Below are positions 35,114-44,373 of a stretch of DNA of 64,000 nt, in pieces. Each line of letters begins with the position of its first letter. The first letter of the stretch is position 1. The stretch is from CAWCBH01 sp963793785 (GTDB taxonomy: Bacteria; Actinomycetota; Thermoleophilia; Solirubrobacterales; 70-9). Under the pieces are notes generated by a model. That model saw nothing but the letters and a program-made list of their open reading frames with translations, was not told the origin of the DNA and did no database searches. Position numbers and translations under genes: made by a program. The stretch spans positions 372,001 through 436,000 of the forward strand of contig CAWCBH010000003.1 of assembly GCA_963793785.1 (NCBI GenBank). The letters run 5' to 3'.

Positions 35114-35617
35114 GTGCAAGCCGCCGGCGACGTCCTCAGGCTCACCCCGTCGGAGACCATCGAGATCCGCTCCAGCGCTCCCGAGGCCCTCGAGGTGGAG
35201 GGAAGCTGGGGGCCGGAAGGCTCGGCGCCGCCGAAGCACTTCCACCCCGCCCAGGACGAGCACTTCGAGATCCTCGCCGGGACCCTGCGCGCACGGGTCG
35301 ACGGCGAGCAGCGCGACCTCGGTCCCGGCGACCAGCTTGAGATCCCACGCGGAACGGTGCACCAGATGTGGAACCCGGGCTCAGAGCCCGCCCGGGCGCT
35401 GTGGCGGACCAGCCCGGCCGGGCGCACCGAGCAGTGGTTTCGGGCCGTCGACGCGCTGCACCGCGAGGGGCGGGCCGGCCCGCTCGGCTTCGGGGTGCTG
35501 CTGAGCGAGTACGACGACGTCTTCCGCCTCGCGGCCGGGCCGGCGCCGCTGATGCGGCCGGCAGTGGCAGTGCTGGGGGCGCTGGGGCGGGCGCGGGGCC
35601 ACTCGGCGCAGGCCTGA
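35114..35617 (+). CDS. Cupin-fold protein
   Basis: A 167-residue single-domain cupin. Motif 1 is present as PKHFHPAQDEHFEILAGTL, giving the metal ligands H-x-(6)-H-x-(n) with E between, and motif 2 as PRGTVHQMWNPG. Such proteins are dioxygenases, isomerases or small-molecule binders; the substrate is unknown. GTG at 35114 opens VQAAGDVLRL directly before the first strand; an upstream extension is rejected because it runs antisense through the SRPBCC start. The C-terminal 60 residues add a helical segment. Confidence 0.82.
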   Translation: MQAAGDVLRLTPSETIEIRSSAPEALEVEGSWGPEGSAPPKHFHPAQDEHFEILAGTLRARVDGEQRDLGPGDQLEIPRGTVHQMWNPGSEPARALWRTSPAGRTEQWFRAVDALHREGRAGPLGFGVLLSEYDDVFRLAAGPAPLMRPAVAVLGALGRARGHSAQA

Positions 35618-35645
35618 AACATCCCGCTCAGCCACATTTCGGGTA

Positions 35646-35674
35646 TTGACGCCCGCCCCCGGCTGGAAGAGGAT
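35646..35674 (+). promoter_or_regulatory. Possible promoter for the membrane protein gene
   Basis: TTGACG (35646-35651) is separated by 17 bases from GAGGAT (35669-35674), about 40 bases before the ATG at 35713, which has a GGGGAGG ribosome site. The -35 box is good and the -10 box weak, so this is tentative. Confidence 0.35.
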
Positions 35675-35712
35675 CGGTCCGTCCCAGCATCGATTACCTA
35701 GGGGAGGTTCCA

Positions 35713-36414
35713 ATGGATGCGACCATGCGGCGGCTTGCGCCGCTCAGCGGTGTCATCTTCGTTGTCCTGTACGTGATCTCGACCCTGGTCGGCATGAGCG
35801 ACTCGCCCGACTTCGCCGGCACTCCGGAGGAGATCACCGAGTACTTCACCGACAGCAAGGACGACATCATCATCGGCGGCCTCATCGGCGTCGTCTCGAT
35901 CCCGTTCTTCGTCTGGTTCGCGGGTTGCCTGCGCAGCGCGATCGCCCGCGTCGAGGGCGGCACGACCCGCCTCGCCTCGACCGCGTTCGGGGCCAGCATC
36001 GCCGCCGTCGCCGCCGGCGCCGCCGGGCTGATGATCGGGGTGATGGGGGCGCTGCGGGTCGACGAGCAGGACGCAATCTCGCCCGCGGTCGCCACGGCCT
36101 ACTACGACGTCAGCCAGATACTCAGCTTCGCCGCGGTGCCGGCGCTGCTCGCTGCCGGGCTGGTGGCGACCGCCGTCGCCTCGCTGCGATACCGGGCGAT
36201 CCTGCCCGCCTGGCTCGCATACCTGTCGCTGGTCCTGGCGGTGGTCAACGTGATCCCACCGATCTCCTGGGCCGGGACGTTGGTCGGCATTATCTGGGTC
36301 CTCGTCGTCAGCATCCTGCTCTACCGGCAGGGGGTCGAGGAGGAGACGGTGGCCACGCGGGTGACGACGGGAACGCCTCCGGCGGCCCAGCCGCCGACAA
36401 CGCCGCGCGCCTAG
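35713..36414 (+). CDS. Six-helix membrane protein, unknown function
   Basis: A 233-residue polytopic protein with about six hydrophobic segments, the first at residues 9-27 (LSGVIFVVLYVISTLVG), then IGVVSIPFFVWFAGCL, IAAVAAGAAGLMIGVMGAL, ILSFAAVPALLAAGLVA, LAYLSLVLAVVNVI and GIIWVLVVSILLY. The pattern resembles DUF4386-like integral membrane proteins, but the assignment is weak. A Thr/Pro-rich cytoplasmic tail ends the protein. It stands alone, with its own promoter-like region, and ends ten bases from the convergent RecD2 gene. Confidence 0.7.
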   Translation: MDATMRRLAPLSGVIFVVLYVISTLVGMSDSPDFAGTPEEITEYFTDSKDDIIIGGLIGVVSIPFFVWFAGCLRSAIARVEGGTTRLASTAFGASIAAVAAGAAGLMIGVMGALRVDEQDAISPAVATAYYDVSQILSFAAVPALLAAGLVATAVASLRYRAILPAWLAYLSLVLAVVNVIPPISWAGTLVGIIWVLVVSILLYRQGVEEETVATRVTTGTPPAAQPPTTPRA

Positions 36415-36423
36415 CGCCTGGCT

Positions 36424-38550
36424 TCAGTTGACGCCGGCGGCGAGTCGTGCCGCCAGCGAGGAGTGGCGGGCGCCGCCGTCGTCGCGGCGCACCGCCATCT
36501 CCACCGCGGCCCGCTCGCCGACCAGCACGCAGGTGCGCTTGGCGCGGGTGATCGCGGTGTAGAGGAGCGGCCGCGACAGGAGCCGGAAGTGGGAGCGATG
36601 GCAGACGCAGACCACCACCGGCACCTCGCATCCCTGCGCCTTGTGGACCGAGATCGCATAGGCGAGGCGCAAGTTCCCGGTCTCCTCGTAGGGGACGACC
36701 AGCGAGCCGCCGTCATCGGTCTCTAGGACCACCGTCTCCTCGTCGGGATCGTCGCCGACCAGGAAGCAGATCGAGCCGTTCATCAGTCCCAGCTCGTGCG
36801 CGTTGCGGGTCTGGATCAGGCGGTCGCCGAGCCGGAAGCGCTCGCTCAGCGCCGGTGCGCCGTCGGGGTTGAGCCGCCGCTGCAGGCGCTCGTTGAGGGC
36901 GTTGATTCCGACCGCGGTCTTGTACATCGGCGCCAGCACCTGGGCGTCGCGAACCGGGTCCAGACCGAGCCCGTTCGGCACCCGCTCGGCGACCAGTTCG
37001 ACCACCGCCTCCAGGGCCCGCTCGGGGCTCGGCCGGTCGAGGAAGTGGAAGTCGCGCTGCTGGTCGGGCTCGGGGTCGGTGCTGGGGACCTGGCCCTGGT
37101 TGACGGCGTGGGCGGCGGTGGTGATCATCGACCGCGCCGCCTGCCGGAAGATGTGGCTGAGGCGGGTGACCGGCACCAGCCCGGCTGCGATCAGGTCTGC
37201 GAACGGCTTTCCGGCGCCGACCGGCGGTAGCTGGTCGGCGTCGCCGACGAAAACGACGTGGGTCGACTCGGCAAGGCCGCCGAGCAGCACCTCGACCAGG
37301 CGCAGGTTCAGCATCGAGGCCTCGTCGACGACGACGAGGTTGGCGGGAAGGGGGTGTCCGGGGCGGTGCTTGGGCTCGCGGCCCGGCATCCACTCGACGA
37401 GGCGGTGAATCGTCGCCGCGGTGTGGCCGGTCGCCTCCTCCATCCGCCGCGCCGCGCGGCCGGTCGGCGCGCAAAGGGCGATCCGAAGATCGGCCGCCTT
37501 CGCCTCGGCGACGATCGCCCGCGTCGTCACCGTCTTGCCGACCCCCGGGCCGCCGGTGATCACCGAGAGTCGGGCGGCGAAGGCGCCGCGGACCCCGGCC
37601 CATTGCTCGGCTGTGAGCTCGTGCTCGGGGTCGGCGCCCGGCTCGTGGTCGAGGTGGGGATCGGCGGCGGCGCGGGCGCGAAGCGTCGCCGCGACCCACA
37701 GCTCGCAGGCGTGGGTCGGCTGGCGATAGACGCGGCCCTCCTCGACCAGCAGGCCGGGCGCAGCGGCGAGAACCTGCGGGTCGGCGGGGAGGCCGAGCAG
37801 CGACGCGGTGCGCCTGGTGAGCAGCTCCAGCGGCAGGTGGGTGTGGCCCTCCCGCTCGGCCTCGCCGAGCACGAAGGCCGCCGCCGCCTGGGCGCGGCGA
37901 TCGGACTCGGGCGGGACGTCGGCGGCCAGGGCGATCGCGTCGGCACGGGCGAAGCCGACCCCCTCGACCTCGGTCAGCGAGTAGGGGTCCTCGTGCAGGA
38001 CCCGCATCGCCTGGTCGCCGTAGCGGTCGTGCAGGCGGGCGGCGAGGTGGGCGAGCCCGTGCGGGGCGAGCTGCACGTGCAGGTCGCGGACGGCGCGGCT
38101 GGCGTGCCAGGACTCCGCCGCCGCCTCGGCCTGGCGGGCGCTGAGCCCGCGCAGGGCGCCGAACACGCCCGCCGGGTCGGCGCCGATCGCCTCCAGCACC
38201 TCGTCGCCGTGCTCGTCGCAGAGCCGCTCGGCGCGAGCCGGGCCGATGTGGCGCAGGCTGGTCAGGTAGGCGAGCCGGCCCTCGCGGTCGGCGGGGTCCA
38301 GCGGCAGCGCCGTGCTCGCCGCCAGCTGCGCCCCGTACTTGGGGTGCTGCTGCCACTCGCCGACGACCTGGGCCCGCTCGCCCGCGGTCAGGTGGCCGAC
38401 CGAGCCGATCAGGGTGATCTCCTCGCCGCTGCCGGGGTCCAGCGCCTCGATCACCGCGTAGTCGCCCTCGGGGGCGGCGAAGATCACGTGGCGGACCTCG
38501 AGCGTGCCCGAGAAGGAGCCGCTGGGGAGAAGGGTCAGCTCGGCCTCCAT
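36424..38550 (-). CDS. RecD2-like ATP-dependent DNA helicase
   Basis: A 708-residue SF1 helicase of the RecD2 group, which unwinds DNA 5' to 3' and acts in repair outside RecBCD. The N-terminal region has an OB-like start and helix-hairpin-helix repeats (SLRHIGPARAERLCDEHG near 98, GLSARQAEAAAESW, and VEGVGFARADAIAL near 195). Walker A (TGGPGVGKT) is at 332-340, Walker B is VVVDEASMLN, and motif VI is YTAITRAKRTCVLVG. The length and N-terminal domains fit RecD2 rather than RecD. ATG at 38550 is taken. A long GC inverted repeat lies just upstream. Confidence 0.9.
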   Translation of the reverse strand: MEAELTLLPSGSFSGTLEVRHVIFAAPEGDYAVIEALDPGSGEEITLIGSVGHLTAGERAQVVGEWQQHPKYGAQLAASTALPLDPADREGRLAYLTSLRHIGPARAERLCDEHGDEVLEAIGADPAGVFGALRGLSARQAEAAAESWHASRAVRDLHVQLAPHGLAHLAARLHDRYGDQAMRVLHEDPYSLTEVEGVGFARADAIALAADVPPESDRRAQAAAAFVLGEAEREGHTHLPLELLTRRTASLLGLPADPQVLAAAPGLLVEEGRVYRQPTHACELWVAATLRARAAADPHLDHEPGADPEHELTAEQWAGVRGAFAARLSVITGGPGVGKTVTTRAIVAEAKAADLRIALCAPTGRAARRMEEATGHTAATIHRLVEWMPGREPKHRPGHPLPANLVVVDEASMLNLRLVEVLLGGLAESTHVVFVGDADQLPPVGAGKPFADLIAAGLVPVTRLSHIFRQAARSMITTAAHAVNQGQVPSTDPEPDQQRDFHFLDRPSPERALEAVVELVAERVPNGLGLDPVRDAQVLAPMYKTAVGINALNERLQRRLNPDGAPALSERFRLGDRLIQTRNAHELGLMNGSICFLVGDDPDEETVVLETDDGGSLVVPYEETGNLRLAYAISVHKAQGCEVPVVVCVCHRSHFRLLSRPLLYTAITRAKRTCVLVGERAAVEMAVRRDDGGARHSSLAARLAAGVN

Positions 38551-38598
38551 CGAGCCGAGGCTAGAGGGCGGGGCAGATGGGCCGGCCCCCAGCAGCCG

Positions 38599-38641
38599 GT
38601 GTGGCGCGTTTGTATCGCCATCCGGGAGGAAAGCGCCACAC
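38599..38641. repeat. Inverted repeat between the CFA-like gene and recD2
   Basis: GTGTGGCGC (38599-38607) and GCGCCACAC (38633-38641) are perfect 9-base arms around a 25-base loop. On the reverse strand this falls after the CFA synthase-like gene and before recD2, so it may be a terminator lacking a U-tract or an operator for recD2. Confidence 0.6.
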
Positions 38642-38651
38642 GGGCGGTGGT

Positions 38652-39857
38652 TCAGCCCGGCAGCGACGCCTCGACCTGGTAGATCGAGGTGAAGCCGGTC
38701 CGAAAGCCGTTGCGGGCCGCGCGCAGGTAGAGGCGCCAGACGCGGACCCGCTGCGGCCCGGCGAGCCGGCGCGCCTCGGCGAGGTTGGCGTCGAGGCGCT
38801 CGATCCAGTGCCCGAGCGTCTGCGCGTAGTCGTCGCGAAAGCCCTCCACCCGCCCGGTCTCGAAGCCGGCCCGCTCCAGCGCCAGCAGGATCCGCGAGAG
38901 GTGGATCGGGTCGGCGTCGGGGAACACGTAGCGCTCCGAGAACGGCCCCGCCTCGGGGTCGCTGTGGCGCAGGCGGGCGATGCCGTGGTTGAGCAGCCGC
39001 CCGCCCGGCGCCAGCAGGTCGGCGAGGCGGCGGGCGTAGAGGTCGATCCGTTCCCCGCCGACGTGCTCGACCATACCGATGCTGGCGATCGCGTCAAAGC
39101 CGGACTCGGCCAGCTCGCGGTAGTCGGCGACGCGGATCTCGACCAGCTCATCGACGCCGGCTGCCGCGGCCCGCTCCCTCGCCAGCCGGGCCTGGGGCTC
39201 GGAGAGGGTGATCCCGAGCACGCGGACGCCGTGGCGCTTGGCGGCGTGGATCGCGAAGCTGCCCCATCCGCAGCCGATGTCGAGCACCCGCTCGCCCTCG
39301 CGCAGACCGAGCTTCGTGCAGACCAGCTCCAGCTTTGCCTCCTGCGCTTCCTCGAGCGTGGTGGCGCCGCGGGAGAAGACCGCGCAGGAGTAGGTCAGCG
39401 ACTGGTCGAGGAAGAGGGCGAAGAAGTCGTTGGAGACGTCGTAGTGGTGGCGCACCGTGCGCAGGTCGCGCTCCCGCGTGTGACGCTCCCCGCGTGGGAC
39501 CAGCTCCGCCGCGGGCCGGCGCGGGGGCCGGATCAGGCCGCAGGCGCGCACCGCCGCGACGGCCAGCCGCCGCCGCGCCTCGGCGTTGAGCGGGGGCGGC
39601 TTCCAGTCCTCCAGCAGGCCCATCACCGCGTCGAGGTCGTCGGGCTCCAGCGCCCCGGAGACATAGGCGCGACCGACCCCGAGCTGCCCGGGCGCCAGCA
39701 GCGCGTGGGCGATCGCTCGCGGCGAGTGGACCCGGAAGGTCGGCCCGTCGTCGGTGGCGGCGATCCGGGTCCCGTCCCAGAGCTCGATCGCGAACGGGCG
39801 TTGCGGGAAGTTGCGCTCGATCTCCTCTCGCAGCGGCGCCGTGTTGGAGAAGGCCAT
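38652..39857 (-). CDS. Cyclopropane-fatty-acyl-phospholipid synthase family methyltransferase
   Basis: A 401-residue SAM-dependent methyltransferase. The N-terminal part matches the extra domain of CFA synthase-like proteins (HSPRAIAHALLAPGQLGVGRAY). The SAM site is VLDIGCGWGSFAIHAAKR near residue 200, followed by ITLSEPQARLARERA and SIGMVEHVGGERIDLYARR. This family adds a methylene or methyl group to acyl chains of phospholipids; whether it cyclopropanates or methylates cannot be told. It is divergent from the fatty acid desaturase, sharing a 119-base region, which fits a common lipid-modification role (inference). Confidence 0.88.
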   Translation of the reverse strand: MAFSNTAPLREEIERNFPQRPFAIELWDGTRIAATDDGPTFRVHSPRAIAHALLAPGQLGVGRAYVSGALEPDDLDAVMGLLEDWKPPPLNAEARRRLAVAAVRACGLIRPPRRPAAELVPRGERHTRERDLRTVRHHYDVSNDFFALFLDQSLTYSCAVFSRGATTLEEAQEAKLELVCTKLGLREGERVLDIGCGWGSFAIHAAKRHGVRVLGITLSEPQARLARERAAAAGVDELVEIRVADYRELAESGFDAIASIGMVEHVGGERIDLYARRLADLLAPGGRLLNHGIARLRHSDPEAGPFSERYVFPDADPIHLSRILLALERAGFETGRVEGFRDDYAQTLGHWIERLDANLAEARRLAGPQRVRVWRLYLRAARNGFRTGFTSIYQVEASLPG

Positions 39858-39976
39858 CGCCGCGAGGCTAGCCAGAACCGCGATTCGGTGCGGTCGCTGC
39901 TGCTACGGTTGCCGCCGGACCCGAGACCCTGGACCGGTATCGAGGCCGAGACAGAGGCCGAGGACTGAGAGAAGAC

Positions 39977-40961
39977 TTGGAGACCGTCAACTATCGAGGC
40001 CCCGCTCCCGCGGAAGGCGAGCTGAGGGCTCACCGGAACCGGCCGCTCCCGCTCGCCTCGGATATCCAGCCGGTCCAGAACGAGACCGCGGACCGGATCA
40101 TCACCGGACTGATCACGCTGATCCCGTTCCTGATGCTCTTCGTCGCCGGCTGGCAGATGTGGAACTGGGCGCTGCGGCCCAGCGACCTGATCGTCTTCGG
40201 GATCCTCTACGTGACGACCGGGCTCGGGGTGACGGTCGGCTTTCACCGCCTCTTCACCCACCGCAGCTTCGCCACCAGCGGCTGGCTGCGGGGCGTCTTC
40301 GGCGCCCTCGGCTCGGCCGCGATCGAGGGCCCGCTGATCTCCTGGGTCGCCGACCACCGCAAGCACCACGCCTGCTCGGATCGCGAGGGCGATCCCCACA
40401 GCCCCCATCACGGCCACGGCAACGGCCTGCGCGGGGCGCTGAAGGGCTTCTACCACGCCCACATGGGATGGCTCTTCATCCACACCGAGCGCGGCAACAA
40501 GGACCGCTTCGCCCCCGACCTGCAGCGCGATCCGGTCAGCAGCTTCATCGACCGCACCTTCTTCCTCTGGGCGGTGGCCGGCTTCCTCGCCGCCTTCGCG
40601 CTCGGCTGGGCGAATCAGCGGCGAGCTGCTCGGCGGCCTGACCGGGATGCTCTGGGGCGGGGCGGTGCGGATGTTCTTCCTCCATCACGTCACCTACAGC
40701 ATCAACTCGCTCTGCCACCTGTTCGGTCGCCAGCCCTATGAGACCCGCGACGAGTCGCGAAACCTGGCCTGGCTGGCGCTGCCGACCTTCGGCGAGGCCT
40801 GGCACAACAACCACCACGCCTTTCCGACCTCGGCCCGCCACGGCCTCGGCCGCTGGCAGCTCGACCCCTCGGGGCTTGTGATCACCGGCCTGCAGAAGCT
40901 GGGCCTGGTCTGGGATGTGGTCGAGGTCAGCCCCGAGCGCCGCGCCGCGAAAGCCGCCTGA
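39977..40961 (+). CDS. Fatty acid desaturase, one single-base frameshift
   Basis: Reconstructed product of about 328 residues, a membrane delta-9-type acyl desaturase. Three His boxes are visible: HRLFTH near residue 93, DHRKHH near 130 and HNNHH near 276, with hydrophobic segments between them. After LGWAN at about 40611-40616 the frame breaks; removing one A from GCGAATCAGC rejoins the second frame (SGELLGGLTGMLWGG). The C-terminal part, including the third His box, is intact. TTG at 39977 starts METVNYRG after a GAGAGAAG ribosome site. A real mutation cannot be excluded, but the surrounding conservation favours an assembly indel. Confidence 0.82.
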
Positions 40962-41014
40962 GCACCACGCGCCACTTCGCCCGAATTCGTCGCTTCTGTC
41001 GCAATGGTGCCATC

Positions 41015-41992
41015 ATGGGTGGCGTACGGGATCCGAACGCGGACAGGAAATTGGACGCTTACGAGACCGCTTTTCGCCACGAAGCACTGTTCTACGCCGG
41101 TGAGGACGAGTTCCTCGCCGGGACGGTGCCGTTCGTCCGCGAGGCAATGCGCCGCGACGAGCAGATACTGGTCGCGCTTCCGGAAGACAGCTCCGCGCTA
41201 CTCAAGCGCGGGCTGGGGAGCGACGCCGAGACGGTGATCTTCACCCCGATGGAAGAGCTGGGACGCAACCCGGCCCGGATCATCCCCGCCTGGAACGACT
41301 TCGTCGGCGCCTGGGCGAACGGGCAGCCCGTGCGCGGCATCGGCGAGCCGGTGTGGCCCGAGCGCAGCGCCGACGAGCTGGTCGAGTGCCATCACCACGA
41401 GTCGCTGCTGAACCTCGCATTCGACCCGGGCCCGCCCTGGTGGCTGCTCTGCCCCTACGACGTCGACCGCCTCGACCCCGAGGTAGTGGAGGCCGCGCGC
41501 CGCACCCACCCGGCGGTGCGGGAAGACGGCTTCAGCGAGCCCAGCGACGCCTACCAGGAGCCTGGCACCGCGGCCGGCCCCTTCGAGGGATTGCTGGCGC
41601 CGGCGCCGGGCGACGGCGAGGAGCTGACCTTCTCCGACGCCGCCGAGCTTGCCGATGTGCGGGCTTTCGTGGCCGAGCATGCCGAAGCGGCCGGCCTCGG
41701 AGAGGAGAGAGTGGCCGACTTCGTCCTCGCCGTCCACGAGCTTGCCAACAACAGTGTCCGCCACGTCGACGGCGAGGCGCTGCTGCGGGTCTGGACGGAG
41801 GCGGAGGCGCTGGTCGCCGAGGTCCGCGACAGCGGTCAGATCGAGGGGCCGCTGAGCGGTCGCGAACGCCCGCGCACCGAGCAGATTCGCGGCCGCGGCC
41901 TCTGGATCGTCAACCAGCTCTGCGACCTGGTCCAGATCCGGGTCATGCCGGACGGCAACGTGGTCCGGATCCGGATGAACCTCGCGGTCTAG
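41015..41992 (+). CDS. MEDS domain-HATPase sensor/anti-sigma-like protein
   Basis: A 325-residue protein with two domains. Residues ~20-175 form a MEDS (DcmR-like sensory) domain, with HEALFYAGEDEFLAGTVPFV and the catalytic-like HHHESLLN and WWLLCPYD segments. Residues ~215-325 form a GHKL/HATPase domain of the RsbW type, with DFVLAVHELANNSVRH (N-box), VRDSGQIEG (G1-like) and RGRGLWIVNQLCD (G2). No phospho-acceptor His is evident, so it is more likely an anti-sigma or switch kinase than a histidine kinase. No partner sigma factor is nearby. Its stop overlaps the end of the convergent hydrolase gene by four bases. Confidence 0.85.
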   Translation: MGGVRDPNADRKLDAYETAFRHEALFYAGEDEFLAGTVPFVREAMRRDEQILVALPEDSSALLKRGLGSDAETVIFTPMEELGRNPARIIPAWNDFVGAWANGQPVRGIGEPVWPERSADELVECHHHESLLNLAFDPGPPWWLLCPYDVDRLDPEVVEAARRTHPAVREDGFSEPSDAYQEPGTAAGPFEGLLAPAPGDGEELTFSDAAELADVRAFVAEHAEAAGLGEERVADFVLAVHELANNSVRHVDGEALLRVWTEAEALVAEVRDSGQIEGPLSGRERPRTEQIRGRGLWIVNQLCDLVQIRVMPDGNVVRIRMNLAV

Positions 41993-43183
41993 GGGCGTTC
42001 GGCGAAGAAGTCTCGGATCGCCGCGTGGGTCTGCTGCGGCGCCTCGACCTGGGGCACGTGGCCGCAGTCGAGCTCCAGATGGCGGGCGGCGGGCAGCGCC
42101 TCCTCGACGTGGCGCATGAAGGCGATCGGGATCAGGCGGTCCTGGCGCCCCCAGACGAACAGCGCCTCCGGCGCCAGCCCCGAGAGCCGGGTCCAGAAGC
42201 CGGCCTCGCCGTGGGGCTCGTCGAGGTAGATGTTGCGCGCCGCCTGGTAGAAGGCGGCGCGCCCGCGCGGGGTCAGGAAGGCGCGCAGGAACTCGTCGAC
42301 CCCGGCCGCCGCCCAGCCGTCGCGGCCGCCGGGGACGATGCGGCGAACGATCGCCTCGACGACCGGGCGCGGCGTCGGCTGGATCAGGCCCAGGCGCGGC
42401 AGCGGCAGCTGCAGCAGGTTCGCCCACTGGCGCTCGCGCAGCCAGGCGACGGCGGGGCTGAGCAGCGCCATCCGCCGCACCCGGTCGGGCTCCAGCAGCC
42501 CCATCTCGACCGCGATCCGGCCGCCCATGCTGTTGCCGATCAGGTGCGCGCGCTCGATCTCCAGCGCCTCCATCAGCCGCGCCACCGCGCGGGTGAAGTA
42601 GGGAGCGTCGTAGGCGGCCGCGAGCGGCTTCTCGGAGTCGCCGAAGCCAGGCAGGTCGATCGCGATCACGCGGTAGGAGTCGGCCAGCGCCGCGACGGTG
42701 GGCATGAAGGATGCCTTGGTGCCGCCGAGACCGTGCAGGCAGATCACCGGGTCGCCCTCGCCGGCGCTGAGGTAGGAGATCCGCTCGCGGCGGGTCTGCA
42801 CCGAGTCGAAGCGCAGTCGGCCGGGCTCGGTCATGCCGCTGGTCGCGGCGAGGAAGCCGACGCCGAGGTGGAGGTTGCGGCGCACGCTCAGCCGGCCGGC
42901 GCGGAAGGCGTCCATGCCGCCGCGCACGTCGGCGGCGATCCGCCTCCAGGACGCCGCGTCGGCGCTCAGCAGCGCGTCGGGATCGCGCCCGTTGGCGGCG
43001 ACGAGCTCGACGCCGGCCTCGCTGACGAGCGCGTCCCACTCGCTGTCGGCTCCGGCGGCGAGGCGGATTCGGGCGCTGCCGCCGCGGCAGGTCGATCGCC
43101 TCGGCGTCGAAGCGAGCCGCCAGCTTGCGCAGCGGCGCCGGCGCCTTGACGGCCTGGGACGGTTTGCGGGTCGCGGTGCTCAT
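41989..43183 (-). CDS. SCP2-like domain plus alpha/beta hydrolase, one frameshift
   Basis: Reconstructed product of about 397 residues. The first ~35 residues (MSTATRKPSQ... FDAEAIDLP) are in one frame, and the rest begins RIRLAAGADSEWDALVSEAG in another; the break lies at about 43076-43092 in a CGGCGGCAG run. The part up to WRRIAADVRGG and FRAGRLSVRRNL reads as an SCP2/sterol-carrier-like domain. An alpha/beta hydrolase follows: oxyanion HGLGGTKASF, nucleophile IGNSMGGRIAVE, acid WGRQDRLIP and His in DCGHVPQVEAP. The hydrolase alone can start at 42927. The SCP2-hydrolase pairing suggests a hydrophobic ester substrate (inference). Confidence 0.78.
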
Positions 43184-43209
43184 GCTGGGAAATCTAGACT
43201 GCGGCCTCG

Positions 43210-44364
43210 ATGTCGCCTCCGCAGAGACGCCGGGACCTGATACCCGCATTCGTCGGCGCCACACGCGCGACGGTGGCGACGATGGCGCGCGACTTCGTCT
43301 CCTCGCGCCCCTCGGACCCGCTCGCCGAGCGCGACCCGGAGTTCATCCGCGAGACGCTGCGCGCCTACCGGGCGTTGATGAAGCTCTACTTTCGCCCCAA
43401 GGTGCGGGGCCTGGAGCAGATCCCGGCCGAGGGGCCGGTGCTGTTGGTCGGCAACCACTCCGGCGGCACCCTGATCGCCGACACCTTCGCCTTCGCCTAT
43501 GAGTTCTACGCCCATTTCGGCGAGCAGCGGCTCTTTCACCAGCTCGCCCACGACCTCGTCTTCGCCGTCCCCGGGCTGGCGACGCTGCGCAAGTACGGGA
43601 CGATCCCGGCCTCGCACCGAAACGCCGAGCGGGCGCTGCGCAAGGACGCGGCGCTGCTCGTCTACCCCGGCGGCGACCACGAGACCTACCGCCCGAGCTG
43701 GCGCGGCGGCAGGATCGAGTTCGGCGATCGCAGCGGCTTCGTGCGGCTGGCGCTCGCCAACGACGTCCCGATCGTGCCGGTGGTCGCGATCGGCGGCCAG
43801 GAGACGGCGCTCTTCCTGACCCGCGGCGAGCGACTCTCGCGGGCGCTGGCGCTGGACCGGCTGCTGCGGCTGAAGGTCGTGCCGGTGCAGCTGGCGCCGC
43901 CGTTCGGGATCACGATCCTCGACCTGCCGGGGCGGATCCCGCTGCCGTCGCAGATCACGATCCAGGTGCTGCCCAAGATCGAGGTCCGCGAGCAGTTCGG
44001 CTCCGACCCCGACGAGCGCGCCGTCTATGCAGCGATCACGACGATGATGCAGGGGGCGCTCGACGAGCTGGCTCGCGACCGCGACCTGCCGGTGGTCGGC
44101 AGCGTCGGAGCGCGCGAGCAGCGCAGCGAGGTCGCCGAGGAGCTGGCCGCCGGCGGCATCGAGGGGGTGGTCGAGGCGGCGATCGACGCCGAGGAGCCCT
44201 GGAGCGGTTACTCGGCCCAGCGGGTGCCCGAGGTCGTGAAGCGGTTGCGGGGTCGCGACGAGCAGACCCTGGAGGCGGTGCGCGACTTCGAGCGCCGCAA
44301 CAAGGCCCGCAAGGGCGTCCTGGAGGCGGTCGAGCGCGAGTCCGCCCGGCGCCCGGACGGGTAG
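43210..44364 (+). CDS. PlsC-like lysophospholipid acyltransferase
   Basis: A 384-residue acyltransferase-fold protein. The N-terminal ~80 residues are helical; the catalytic motif is VLLVGNHSGGTLIADT near residue 82, where His and the following Asp are spaced wider than the classic HX4D, a variant seen in actinobacterial homologs. Block II/III-like segments are YGTIPASHRNAERALRK and ALLVYPGGDHETYRP. The role would be acyl transfer to lysophosphatidate or a similar lipid. A C-terminal charged helical extension (EQTLEAVRDFERRNKARKG) exceeds the family core. It is divergent from the SCP2-hydrolase gene and followed at once by a small conserved protein. Confidence 0.85.
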   Translation: MSPPQRRRDLIPAFVGATRATVATMARDFVSSRPSDPLAERDPEFIRETLRAYRALMKLYFRPKVRGLEQIPAEGPVLLVGNHSGGTLIADTFAFAYEFYAHFGEQRLFHQLAHDLVFAVPGLATLRKYGTIPASHRNAERALRKDAALLVYPGGDHETYRPSWRGGRIEFGDRSGFVRLALANDVPIVPVVAIGGQETALFLTRGERLSRALALDRLLRLKVVPVQLAPPFGITILDLPGRIPLPSQITIQVLPKIEVREQFGSDPDERAVYAAITTMMQGALDELARDRDLPVVGSVGAREQRSEVAEELAAGGIEGVVEAAIDAEEPWSGYSAQRVPEVVKRLRGRDEQTLEAVRDFERRNKARKGVLEAVERESARRPDG

Positions 44365-44373
44365 GTTGCAGCG

